This document shows positions 23,691 to 31,870 of a stretch of DNA of 39,912 bases, piece by piece. The stretch lies in NCBI RefSeq assembly GCF_900110815.1, contig NZ_FOIT01000002.1, forward strand, positions 1-39,912. The letters are read 5' to 3'. Every line of letters begins with the position of its first letter. The stretch's first letter is position 1. A model generated the notes under the pieces. It did no database searches and was not told where the DNA came from. It worked only from the letters and a program-made list of their open reading frames with translations. The position numbers and the translations under genes are program-made. This DNA is from Aliicoccus persicus (GTDB lineage Bacteria; Bacillota; Bacilli; Staphylococcales; Salinicoccaceae).

Positions 23691-23703
23691 AGGAGGAATT
23701 TTG

Positions 23704-25362
23704 ATGAAGGATATCATCGCAAATGAGCTATACCAAATATTAAAAGAACATATGACATTAGAAGAAATTTTAGAAACGATTGAAGTACCCGCAGATACAT
23801 CACATGGAGATTTCGCATTTCCGACATTTAAGTTGGCAAAGATCATACGTCAAGCACCACCAAAGATTGCAGAAAATATCGCCGAACAAATCGACAGCCC
23901 TATTATCGATGAAGTGAAAGTTATCGGTGGATTTTTAAATTTCCATTTGGCACATGCTGCAGTGGCGAAGTCCATGCTAAAAGAGATTGCGAAAAATGAC
24001 TTTGGAATGTCTACATCGCTTCAAGATGAAACATTTGTCATCGATTTCTCGAGCCCGAATATTGCGAAGCCATTTTCTATGGGGCATTTCCGTGCAACGA
24101 TTCTCGGTGACGCACTGCAGAAAATATTAAAACAAAATAGTGCAGAAGTCATCGGCATCAACCACCTCGGCGACTGGGGTACACAGTTCGGTAAACTCAT
24201 CGTCGCATACCAAATGTGGGGCGATGAGGATGCAGTCCGAGCAAACCCGATTCCAGAACTGTTTAAATTATACGTACGCATTAATGCTGAAGAAAAAGAT
24301 AACCCGACACTTGCCGATAAAGGACGTGAGGCATTTTCAAAGCTTGAACAAGGCGATACAGAAATGCACGATCTTTGGTCATGGTTCAGAAGCGTATCAC
24401 TCGTCGCATTCGGTGTACTCTATGAACGCTTGAACATTCACTTCGATGTCATTCAAGGCGAAGCTTTTTATAATGATGCACTCGAACACGTCAATCAGTT
24501 GCTAGAAGAAAAGGAACTGTTAGAATTCGATGATGGTGCATATATCGTGCCACTCGAAGACTTGCCACCAGCACTGATTAAAAAGCGCGATGGTTCATCA
24601 CTGTACATCACACGAGACGTCGCCGCTGTCCTATACCGTAAGCAAAATTATAATCCGGATCATATATTATATGTCGTCGGTCACGAGCAATCCGTTCATT
24701 TTAATCAGCTGCGTGAAGTCATCAAAAAAATGGATATCGATGTCGATATCGAGCATGTTGCATTCGGCCTCATTTTAAAAGATGGTAGAAAGATGTCGAC
24801 AAGACGCGGCCAAGTGCTGTTGCTCGAAGACATTATTGATGAAGTGAAGCAACGCGTGCTTGAAGTGATGGAAGAAAAAGGCACCGCTATACAAGATAAA
24901 GACCAAGTTGCTGAGACACTTGCCATTGGCGCACTGAAGTATCATGACTTAAAACCAGATCGCAACAACAGTTATTCCTTCAACATCGACGATATGATTT
25001 CATTCGAAGGAGATACTGCGGTTTATATCAACTATACAAATGCACGTATCCAATCGATTTTAAAGAAACGCGAGCAAGTCATTTCACTAGATAATTTTAT
25101 CTATGAAGAGTCGATGTGGCCGCTGATTAATCATCTCTCAACATTCCCATCGGTCGTTGAGGATGCAGCGAAAAAGTATTCACCTTCACTGATCGCACGC
25201 TACGTTATGCAACTCTGCCGCCACTTCAATCCGTATTATGGCAACACGCGTATCGTCAGCTCGGTTAATGTAGACAGCCAAATGTTCTTGCTTGATCTCG
25301 TATCAAAAAACATCGTAGAAACGTTTCGTTTGCTCGGTATTGAAGTCGTTGACGCGATGTAA
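23704..25362 (+). CDS. argS: arginyl-tRNA synthetase, streptococcal type
   Basis: A 552-aa class I synthetase. It has FSSPNIAKPFSMGHFR with the HIGH motif as SMGH (125-128), GINHLGDWGTQFGKLIVAY, LYITRDVAAVLYR and the KMSKS loop as KMSTRRG (363-369). A C-terminal anticodon-binding helical domain ends LGIEV...AM. These variants follow the Streptococcus/Lactobacillus ArgS lineage and not the S. aureus type (HIGH as HIGHAR, KMSKR). The ATG at 23704 follows AGGAGG by 8 bases. Expression is under the T-box. A second, housekeeping ArgS elsewhere is possible. Confidence 0.95.
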   Translation: MKDIIANELYQILKEHMTLEEILETIEVPADTSHGDFAFPTFKLAKIIRQAPPKIAENIAEQIDSPIIDEVKVIGGFLNFHLAHAAVAKSMLKEIAKNDFGMSTSLQDETFVIDFSSPNIAKPFSMGHFRATILGDALQKILKQNSAEVIGINHLGDWGTQFGKLIVAYQMWGDEDAVRANPIPELFKLYVRINAEEKDNPTLADKGREAFSKLEQGDTEMHDLWSWFRSVSLVAFGVLYERLNIHFDVIQGEAFYNDALEHVNQLLEEKELLEFDDGAYIVPLEDLPPALIKKRDGSSLYITRDVAAVLYRKQNYNPDHILYVVGHEQSVHFNQLREVIKKMDIDVDIEHVAFGLILKDGRKMSTRRGQVLLLEDIIDEVKQRVLEVMEEKGTAIQDKDQVAETLAIGALKYHDLKPDRNNSYSFNIDDMISFEGDTAVYINYTNARIQSILKKREQVISLDNFIYEESMWPLINHLSTFPSVVEDAAKKYSPSLIARYVMQLCRHFNPYYGNTRIVSSVNVDSQMFLLDLVSKNIVETFRLLGIEVVDAM

Positions 25363-25457
25363 GTCTCCTCTCTTAAATTTACATTAAAAAATTATGTGAA
25401 TTATGCAATATTTATACAGAATTAGGGTATGTAAGTATAAATAAAGGAGGACAACCT

Positions 25458-26903
25458 ATGGTTGAGAACAAAGATCAGAATGAAGAAACAATAGAAGAAA
25501 GCGGAAGTAATAAGAAAAAGAAGAAAAAGAATACGGCTGGACTCAATGCCTTCGTCTTAATGTTCATCATCGTTATGGTAATCTCTATACTTACATACAT
25601 AGTACCGAGTGGTGAATTTGAACGAGAAGATGTCGATGGACGTACAGTCGTCATTCCAAACACATTTGAAGAAGTTGATGTAGAGAATTTATCCTTAATG
25701 GATATATTCATGAGTTTCCATACCGGTTTAGTTAACAGTGCCGATATCGTATTTACGGTCTTTATCTTCGGTGGTGCCATCGGGATTATGAACCGAACTG
25801 GTGCACTTGACTCGATGATAAAAAGACTCGTATCGCTCTTTAGAGATCGGGCGTATATATTAATTTCAGTACTCGTATTGGTATTTGCTTTACTCGGATC
25901 ATTAATCGGACTTGCTGAGGAAACGCTCGTCTATATTCCAATTATCATCCCGCTCATGATTGCATTTAGATTTGATGCAATTACCGCAGTCGGAGTCGTA
26001 TTTCTCGGCGTACTCGGCGTCGGTTTCACGTCAGCACTGACCAATCCATATACAGTAGGTGTTGCACAAACCATTGCTGAATTACCTTACATGTCAGGTT
26101 GGGAAATGCGATTACCAATATTCGTCGCCTTTTACCTTGTCACCATCTGGTATTTAATCAGACATGCGAATAAGGTGAAGAAAAATCCAGAACTTGCGAT
26201 TAACGGAAGTTATGATGCAAATAGTGGTGTCGATATCGATTGGGATTACAAGATGCCAATGCGTCACTTAATCTCTGTTATCGTATTTGCACTTGGTATT
26301 GGACTTTTAATTTATGGTGTTATCTCACACGGTTGGTACGTTGGTGAAATCAGTGCAGTTATTTTAGGTACTGGTGTTATCATGGGTCTCATCAGTCGTT
26401 TGAAACTAAATGAAATCGGTGAAGGATTCGTTAAAGGTGCCAGCGATATTGCAGTCGGTGCATTGATCATCGGTTTCGCACGCGCGATTGTCATCGTTAT
26501 GGAACAAGGTTATATGCTCGATGTCGTGTTAAATATTGCAAGTAGACTTCTTGACTCATTGCCAGTAGAAATCGCTGCAGTCGGCATGTTCATCACCCAG
26601 ATATTCATCAACTTCTTTGTACCATCAGGTTCAGGGCAAGCTGCATTGACGATTCCAATCATGGCTCCCTTATCTGACTTACTTGGTATAACGAGACAAA
26701 CAGCAGTGCTCGCTTTCCAACTGGGTGATGGTATTGCAAACATCATCGTTCCAACATTCGGCGTATTGTTAGCCGCGTTATCAATCGCCGGAATTTCATA
26801 TGGTAAATGGTTGAAGTGGGTATTACCTTACTTCTTAATTCAAGTCGGACTAGGTATAATTGTCATCATTATTGCGCAATATATTGAGCTAGGACCATTC
26901 TAA
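25458..26903 (+). CDS. YfcC-family membrane transporter
   Basis: A 481-aa carrier with a charged cytoplasmic N-terminus (acidic, then a Lys-rich run), then about 12 transmembrane helices. Recognisable are TYIVPSGEF, FGGAIGIMNRTGALD, GLAEETLVYIPIIIPL, TNPYTVGVAQ and FFVPSGSGQAALTIPIMAPL, the two-repeat pattern of YfcC/DcuC-like carriers. Substrates of this family are amino acids, peptides or dicarboxylates; arginine or ornithine is a guess from the argS neighbour. AAGGAGG precedes the ATG. It has its own 95-bp upstream region and a strong terminator at 26917-26953. Confidence 0.88.
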   Translation: MVENKDQNEETIEESGSNKKKKKKNTAGLNAFVLMFIIVMVISILTYIVPSGEFEREDVDGRTVVIPNTFEEVDVENLSLMDIFMSFHTGLVNSADIVFTVFIFGGAIGIMNRTGALDSMIKRLVSLFRDRAYILISVLVLVFALLGSLIGLAEETLVYIPIIIPLMIAFRFDAITAVGVVFLGVLGVGFTSALTNPYTVGVAQTIAELPYMSGWEMRLPIFVAFYLVTIWYLIRHANKVKKNPELAINGSYDANSGVDIDWDYKMPMRHLISVIVFALGIGLLIYGVISHGWYVGEISAVILGTGVIMGLISRLKLNEIGEGFVKGASDIAVGALIIGFARAIVIVMEQGYMLDVVLNIASRLLDSLPVEIAAVGMFITQIFINFFVPSGSGQAALTIPIMAPLSDLLGITRQTAVLAFQLGDGIANIIVPTFGVLLAALSIAGISYGKWLKWVLPYFLIQVGLGIIVIIIAQYIELGPF

Positions 26904-26916
26904 ACTGAATTTGTTA

Positions 26917-26953
26917 AAACCGCTTCAGCAATTTTATGCTGAGGCGGTTTTTT
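26917..26953 (+). terminator. Rho-independent terminator
   Basis: AAACCGCTTCAGCA pairs with TGCTGAGGCGGTTT (one G-T pair) across a short loop, then a T-run. It ends the YfcC-family transcript. Confidence 0.92.
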
Positions 26954-26990
26954 GTTGTGAAATTTTAGTTTTGGAGAGCTGGCGGGGACT

Positions 26991-27036
26991 ATGAGACACG
27001 CTCACGGACACGCAAACTAGATTTGCCGTCCATCAA
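26991..27036. repeat. solo copy of the 41-bp hairpin repeat
   Basis: ATGAGACACGCTCACGGACACGCA, an AT-rich centre, then TTTGCCGTCCATCA. It is a diverged unit of the array at 28000-28474, placed downstream of two convergent genes. Confidence 0.7.
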
Positions 27037-27045
27037 CCCCTAGAA

Positions 27046-27855
27046 TTACTTCCAACTCAAATAATTCAACATCAACAATAGAGCAAGTGCGACTTTACCC
27101 TTATCTTCAGACAATGGATAACCAAATTTAACGACTCGCACCTGGAAATCACGGAATATGTAATGGTATTTCACATCATTTCTAAATGAAGACAAATCGA
27201 GTAACCCGCTACCGTCGGTCTCGTCAAATAAAAGTTCACTTTTTACTCGAAACTTCTCCAATGTCTCGCCTGATCCGACAAATGCGTATCCTCGGAAACG
27301 AAGCAGCACTTTCAATTCATCAAACTCGACATGTCCAATCTGTCGACCGGTTGCATCCCAAATATCGACGACGGCACTTCGCCAACCACGCCGTTTAAAC
27401 GTCACAATGTGCTCACCAGTATGGTCATGAAAGTGATAGTTCAGCGGTGTCAGAAAATTAATGTTCGACAATAATGAAACCAGAAATGTGCTCACACCTG
27501 TAATCTCCATCGTCGAGCGTCCGATATATGCACCCCGTGTATTAAACAGCATCACGCGTTTAAAAAACCAAACATCGAACTGTGGAATCACTTCTTTAAT
27601 TTTTTCATAATCAAGCTCTGCCAAACCTTGATCATGTGGACGTGTCAACTTTGCAAAAACATAGCCGATAATTGCAACGAGTATTCCACCGCCACCGATG
27701 GAACCGACCGTAATGTATATGTTCCACATCACAACACTTTCTACAAAATCCAACCATTGCCAATGGATGAGTACAAAAATACCAACTACTATGGAAGAGA
27801 CGAGTGCGAATATCAAGCCGCCCCACATCGTGCGCATATATTTTTTGTGAATCAT
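27046..27855 (-). CDS. membrane protein with tubby/LURP-like domain
   Basis: A 269-aa protein. Two N-terminal transmembrane helices (GLIFALVSSIVVGIFVLI; ITVGSIGGGGILVAIIGYVF) are followed by a cytoplasmic beta-rich domain (FHDHTGEHIVTFKRRGWRSAVVDIWDATGRQIGHVEFDELK) that resembles the tubby C-terminal/LURP-one/scramblase fold. The fold call is inference from the repeated beta-strand pattern. GGAGG sits 7 bases before the ATG. It is a single-gene unit, flanked on both sides by 41-bp hairpin repeats. Function unknown; lipid or envelope sensing would fit. Confidence 0.7.
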   Translation of the reverse strand: MIHKKYMRTMWGGLIFALVSSIVVGIFVLIHWQWLDFVESVVMWNIYITVGSIGGGGILVAIIGYVFAKLTRPHDQGLAELDYEKIKEVIPQFDVWFFKRVMLFNTRGAYIGRSTMEITGVSTFLVSLLSNINFLTPLNYHFHDHTGEHIVTFKRRGWRSAVVDIWDATGRQIGHVEFDELKVLLRFRGYAFVGSGETLEKFRVKSELLFDETDGSGLLDLSSFRNDVKYHYIFRDFQVRVVKFGYPLSEDKGKVALALLLMLNYLSWK

Positions 27856-27999
27856 TCTATTTCCTCCATAACACTGTTAAACACAATTATACAAGACTCC
27901 CCACAACAAAAAACACTGAAATCAGCAGGTGCTTAGGTGGTATTTTTTGGATATTTGAGTATTGAGTAGATAGCGATTGTTTATTGTGACTTTGTGATT

Positions 28000-28474
28000 T
28001 GCTCACGGACACGAAAAAGGATTTACACGCCAATGAGACTCGCTCACGGACACGCAGATTGGTTTGCGTTCCAATGAAGTTCGCTCACTGACACGCAGAT
28101 TGATTTGCGTTCCAATGAAACTCGCTCACGGACACGCAGATTGATTTGCGTTCCAATGAGATCCGCTCACTGACACGCAGATTGATTTGCGTGCCAATGA
28201 GATCCGCTCACTGACACGCAGATTGATTTGCGTGCCAATGAAACTCGCTCACTGACACGCAGATTGATTTGCGTGCCAATGAGACCCGCTCACAGACACG
28301 CAGATTGATTTGCGTGCCAATGAGACCCGCTCACTGACACGCAGATTGATTTGCGTTCCAATGAAACTCGCTCACTGACACGCAGATTGGTTTGCGTTCC
28401 AATGAAACCCGCTCATAGACTCGAAAATGGATTTACACGCCAATGAAACCCGCTCATTGACACGAAATTAACAC
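28000..28474. repeat. 12-unit tandem array of a 41-bp hairpin repeat
   Basis: Units begin near 28000 and at 28041, 28082, 28123, 28164, 28205, 28246, 28287, 28328, 28369, 28410 and 28451, with a period of exactly 41. The core is CGCTCACTGACACGCA, an 8-base loop (GATTGATT), TGCGTGCCAATGAG. The outer units (28000, 28410, 28451) are the most diverged. Each inner unit folds as a 14-bp hairpin with two A-C mismatches, which become G-U pairs in RNA from the minus strand. There are no spacers, so it is not CRISPR. It lies in the 696-bp gap between rpsR and the tubby-like gene. Confidence 0.92.
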
Positions 28475-28504
28475 AACCACCATCCCACAATTAACCAACA
28501 TAAC

Positions 28505-28540
28505 AAAAAACACCCTCAACCGCTCTCGGGTTTTGGGTGT
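28505..28540 (-). terminator. terminator of rpsR
   Basis: On the minus strand ACACCC, AACC, a small loop, GGTT, GGGTGT, followed by TTTTTT. It lies 12 bases past the rpsR stop and before the hairpin array. Confidence 0.85.
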
Positions 28541-28551
28541 CTATCAATTCA

Positions 28552-28791
28552 TTAAGCTTCTTCTTTTACGTACGGTAACAAAGCCATGTGACGTGCGCGT
28601 TTGATCGCACCAGTCAATTGTCTTTGATACTTCGCTGAAGTACCTGTTACACGACGTGGAAGAATTTTACCACGTTCAGAAATGAACTTTTTAAGAAGGT
28701 CTACTTCTTTGTAATCGATATGTGTGATACCGTTTGCAGTAAAGTAACAAACCTTTTTACGGCGACGACCGCCTCTTCTTGGACCTGCCAT
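28552..28791 (-). CDS. rpsR: 30S ribosomal protein S18
   Basis: A 79-aa bacterial S18 ([51 protein letters not shown]), almost identical to staphylococcal S18, which binds S6 in the small-subunit platform. The start MAGPRRGG at 28791 has GGGAGG upstream; the frame from 28857 is a non-coding extension. In most Firmicutes rpsR follows rpsF and ssb; here neither is next to it. It has its own promoter (28907-28935) and terminator. Confidence 0.97.
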   Translation of the reverse strand: MAGPRRGGRRRKKVCYFTANGITHIDYKEVDLLKKFISERGKILPRRVTGTSAKYQRQLTGAIKRARHMALLPYVKEEA

Positions 28792-28906
28792 AGTTGTTGC
28801 CTCCCTTATTATAAATTTGAGATAGGGTGTGTGTGTCCTATATTCGCTCAAACTCATAATCGTTCATAAACGCGTAAGCTCTTAATATGTGATATGTGCG
28901 TTATTA

Positions 28907-28935
28907 ATCTTACATTGTCGTAGTCAAATTGTCAA
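28907..28935 (-). promoter_or_regulatory. sigma-A promoter of rpsR
   Basis: TTGACA (28935-28930), 17 bases, TAAGAT (28912-28907). It gives a leader of about 110 bases before rpsR. Confidence 0.75.
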
Positions 28936-28950
28936 TATAAAAACTTTACA

Positions 28951-29733
28951 TTACTTCCTACGTTTCGAATAGATAAACGCCACGACTCCGATGACGACAA
29001 CGACGAGCAATATCGTCAACATCAACACGATGTTTGTCAGAATCAAGTAGCCATCATCATCCATCGGTACGGCTGTGAACTGTCGTGAGATGAGTGGTGC
29101 GACTGAGAAAATTATGACCACGACTGAGAATAACCAATAGCGCATGAGGAGAAATGTGATGACTACTAGTGCCAGTACAACCCAACCGATGATGAACATT
29201 GTATCCGTTGAAGGGGTACCGATATTAACGAGTGACGTGCCTCGCAACGTTTCTGTTCCAAATATACCCACACCGACGAGTATGATGATATATGTGAAAA
29301 GAATGAGATATGCGATCATTGATATTTTATTTTTATCGTATTCGACAAAGCGCTTTTCAGTAATTTTGAGTATGATATATAAACCGTATGCACCGACAAC
29401 TGGGAACAATAAGACAAAAAGAATATACTCAAGTGTCCATGCGAATGTACCGTTCAGCAATTGTGGAATGGTCATTACACCAAATATTAAGATGAAAACT
29501 GCAATGATTGGACGAAATAGTTGGTGCGCACGTGGTAAGTCTCGTCCCACAACATTTGCGTAATTCTCTGGTCCACCACCGAGCACATCGACTGGCTTAC
29601 CTTGCTGATTTCCATATTCAAATTGCTGCGTCACACTCGCAACTTGTTGTGCGATGAATTCAGGGTGTTTTCCCTTCTCGACAAGTGCAGCCTCAAACCG
29701 TTTTATAAATTTCTCTTGAGATTCACTTAACAT
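28951..29733 (-). CDS. polytopic membrane protein with N-terminal HAAS-like domain
   Basis: A 260-aa protein. A soluble helical N-terminus of about 70 residues (SESQEKFIKRFEAALVEKGKHPEFI...DVLGGGPENYANVV) resembles the domain of DUF1129/DUF1700-type membrane proteins. About six transmembrane helices follow, and a KRRK tail. The ATG at 29733 (MLSESQEKF) has GGAGG 10 bases upstream; the longer frame from 29751 covers that site. It is monocistronic: rpsR has its own promoter right after it. Function unknown. Confidence 0.8.
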   Translation of the reverse strand: MLSESQEKFIKRFEAALVEKGKHPEFIAQQVASVTQQFEYGNQQGKPVDVLGGGPENYANVVGRDLPRAHQLFRPIIAVFILIFGVMTIPQLLNGTFAWTLEYILFVLLFPVVGAYGLYIILKITEKRFVEYDKNKISMIAYLILFTYIIILVGVGIFGTETLRGTSLVNIGTPSTDTMFIIGWVVLALVVITFLLMRYWLFSVVVIIFSVAPLISRQFTAVPMDDDGYLILTNIVLMLTILLVVVVIGVVAFIYSKRRK

Positions 29734-29855
29734 AAATGTACTGACCTCCATTTACACTTTCCAATGCCAACATTATAACATCTGATTCACACTAAATTTT
29801 CGTGTAAAAGTGTACATTTATGAACTTTATCTAACATTTTAGACATCATTAATCA

Positions 29856-30548
29856 TTAAGATTTTTTAGCCATAACTCTTACTAAGAACAACATGATAAA
29901 ACTGATCAGAACAATCGATGCGACCCACAGCCAGACGAGGGTATAGTTACCGGACTGCATCTCGACATAGATCGCTGTCGGTAGTGTTTGCGTACGTCCA
30001 GGAATATTTCCTGCAATCATCAATGTTGCACCGAACTCACCAATTGCGCGTGCAAAGCTTAAAATCCCACCCGAAATAAGTGCTGTCGCTACGAGCGGTA
30101 ACGTGATTTTGTAAAACACTTGGAAATTTGTCGCACCGTCAACTTGTGCTTGTTCTTGTACTTCTTTATCCACACCAGCAAAACCGACTTTAGCCGCTTG
30201 ATACATCAGTGGAAATGCGACAACCGAACTCGCTAATATTGCTGCATACCACGTAAAGATTATCGAGCGGTCGAATATCCAATCGATCATCGTACCGATG
30301 AACGATGAGCTACCAAACATCATCAACAAGATAAAACCAATCACTGTAGGCGGCAAAACAATCGGCAAAAGAAACAGCGTCTCGAGCACAATTTTCCCCG
30401 GGAAATCATGCTTGTTCATAAAGTATGCGGTTGCCGTACCGAGTATAAATACGATGATCATCGCTATGATTGCAACTTGTAATGATAGACCGACCGGTGT
30501 GAAAAAATCCGAAGCTGTTATATCAAATCTATTCAATAATGAATCCAT
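29856..30548 (-). CDS. modB: molybdate ABC transporter permease ModB
   Basis: A 230-aa permease with five or six helices and the EAA-type loop (EQAQVDGATNFQVFYKITLPLVATALISGGILSFARAIGEFGATLMIAGN), which is very close to ModB and CysT/CysW proteins; GEFGATLMIAGNIPGRTQTLP is typical of ModB. The ATG at 30548 is chosen, with AGAGGTG upstream, and overlaps the end of modA. No modC ATPase gene follows; the downstream gene is unrelated. The ATPase must be encoded elsewhere. Confidence 0.92.
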   Translation of the reverse strand: MDSLLNRFDITASDFFTPVGLSLQVAIIAMIIVFILGTATAYFMNKHDFPGKIVLETLFLLPIVLPPTVIGFILLMMFGSSSFIGTMIDWIFDRSIIFTWYAAILASSVVAFPLMYQAAKVGFAGVDKEVQEQAQVDGATNFQVFYKITLPLVATALISGGILSFARAIGEFGATLMIAGNIPGRTQTLPTAIYVEMQSGNYTLVWLWVASIVLISFIMLFLVRVMAKKS

Positions 30549-31305
30549 ACGCTTCAAACACCTCTAGTGCATCATCTGACTGAAGAAACTCATAAAATGC
30601 TTGCACCGCTTCGTCATCTGCACCGTCTGTCAGCAAACCGAGTGGATATTCAATCGCATCATGTGAATCTTCTGTAAATGTATCAACGATTACGACGTCA
30701 TCACTCGTTAAAGCGTCCGTTCTGTAAACGACACCTGCATCGACTTCTTCAACCTCAACATACTGTAGCACCTGACGGACATCTTCTGCATAGATGATAT
30801 TGTCTTCAATGTCACCCCAAATTTCATAGTATTCAAGTGCGGCTTTACCATATTCCCCTGCGGGTACTGATTCCGGTGTGCCAAGCGCAATTAAGTCTAC
30901 GTCTACGAGTTCTTCAATAATCGATAAAGTTTCGGCATCTGTCGGTTCGATCAAAACAAGGTCATTGCCTAAGTACGTCACGCGTTCTTCTATGAATCCA
31001 TCATCATCTAAATCATCAAAGTGATCCACATTTGCACTTAAGAATATGTCAGCTGGTGCACCTTGCTCAATTTGAATTTTTAGTGCACCGCTCCCACCGA
31101 AGTTCATATCGATTGAAACGTCTGGATTTTCCACGTTAAATAATTCAACAACTTCTTCCAAGCCATCCCGCGTACTTGCTGCTGCAGAAATCGTTACTTC
31201 ACCTTCAATATCACCATTTGAAGCCTCATCGTTATCTTCATCATCACCATTACACGCAGCGAGTAGTCCTACTGCCGTTATCGACATTAAAAGTCTCTTA
31301 TACAT
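30529..31305 (-). CDS. modA: molybdate-binding lipoprotein ModA
   Basis: A 258-aa extracellular solute-binding lipoprotein. The lipobox LLAAC places the lipid Cys at 18, followed by an acidic linker. The mature domain has VTISAAASTRDGLEEVVELF, NFGGSGALKIQIEQGAPADIFLSA and VEEVDAGVVYRTDA, the ModA signature regions that contact molybdate or tungstate. The ATG at 31305 follows GGAG and lies 4 bases after the Nudix gene stop, so it belongs to a Nudix-modA-modB operon. Confidence 0.94.
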   Translation of the reverse strand: MYKRLLMSITAVGLLAACNGDDEDNDEASNGDIEGEVTISAAASTRDGLEEVVELFNVENPDVSIDMNFGGSGALKIQIEQGAPADIFLSANVDHFDDLDDDGFIEERVTYLGNDLVLIEPTDAETLSIIEELVDVDLIALGTPESVPAGEYGKAALEYYEIWGDIEDNIIYAEDVRQVLQYVEVEEVDAGVVYRTDALTSDDVVIVDTFTEDSHDAIEYPLGLLTDGADDEAVQAFYEFLQSDDALEVFEAYGFIIE

Positions 31306-31309
31306 ATCA

Positions 31310-31765
31310 TCAGTCTCCAGTCATATACGCTTGATAATCTTCTAAAAATGTAACTGAACGTGCTGTTAAATCTTCCGGTAATTGCGACATGCTAAAGAAT
31401 TGCATATCTAAACTTTCTTCATAATCGATGACCAGTTCTCCCGAATACTTTTGAACGATAAAAACCGCAACAACCGCATAATACTGATCACCATTTTGTT
31501 CTGTCACAAATTGGTCTTTTCCAGAATAGACTTTCATTAAATCATATTCAAGCAGTGTCATACCAGTTTCTTCATATACTTCCCGCTTAACAGTTTCTTC
31601 ATAGCTCTCTCCAAGATCCATCAATCCACCAGGCAGTCCCCAGAGTCCACTCATTCTTTTCTGTAGAAGCACACGGTTTTCTGAGTCCGTAATAATCGCC
31701 AGTGCACCTGGTAAAATCAACGGATCAGTACCGATATGTGCACGTAATTTTTTATAATATTCCAT
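31310..31765 (-). CDS. Nudix hydrolase
   Basis: A 151-aa cytoplasmic Nudix protein. The full box is present (GLMDLGESYEETVKREVYEE followed by TGM, GX5EX7REUXEEXGU). It begins with ITDSENRVLLQKRMSGLWGLPGG. It hydrolyses a nucleoside-diphosphate derivative; the substrate is not deducible. It is the first gene of the operon with modA and modB, a partnership with no known functional link. Divergent from 31871. Confidence 0.92.
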   Translation of the reverse strand: MEYYKKLRAHIGTDPLILPGALAIITDSENRVLLQKRMSGLWGLPGGLMDLGESYEETVKREVYEETGMTLLEYDLMKVYSGKDQFVTEQNGDQYYAVVAVFIVQKYSGELVIDYEESLDMQFFSMSQLPEDLTARSVTFLEDYQAYMTGD

Positions 31766-31815
31766 GCTGTCACCTCTTTACTATTGTAAGTATCGCACAG
31801 ATAAATGGCCATCGG

Positions 31816-31845
31816 TTGTATTTTATCCATAAAATCATTTATAAT
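31816..31845 (+). promoter_or_regulatory. promoter of the secreted protein gene at 31871
   Basis: TTGTAT (31816-31821), 18 bases, TATAAT (31840-31845). Transcription would begin near 31852, which rules out the frame start at 31805. Confidence 0.6.
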
Positions 31846-31870
31846 AACTATATATGTTCCAAAAGTGAGG

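Noticed and set aside
25395-25440. ARG box before the YfcC-family gene
   Set aside because: TGAATTATGCA only loosely resembles the ArgR consensus in an AT-rich region.
28000-28474. CRISPR array
   Set aside because: The 41-bp units follow one another without variable spacers and no cas genes are nearby; it is a tandem hairpin repeat.
28792-28857. N-terminal extension of S18
   Set aside because: The extension is not conserved in S18 and a strong ribosome binding site precedes MAGPRRGG.
31805-31870. Longer start for the secreted protein
   Set aside because: It lies upstream of the promoter's -10 box.
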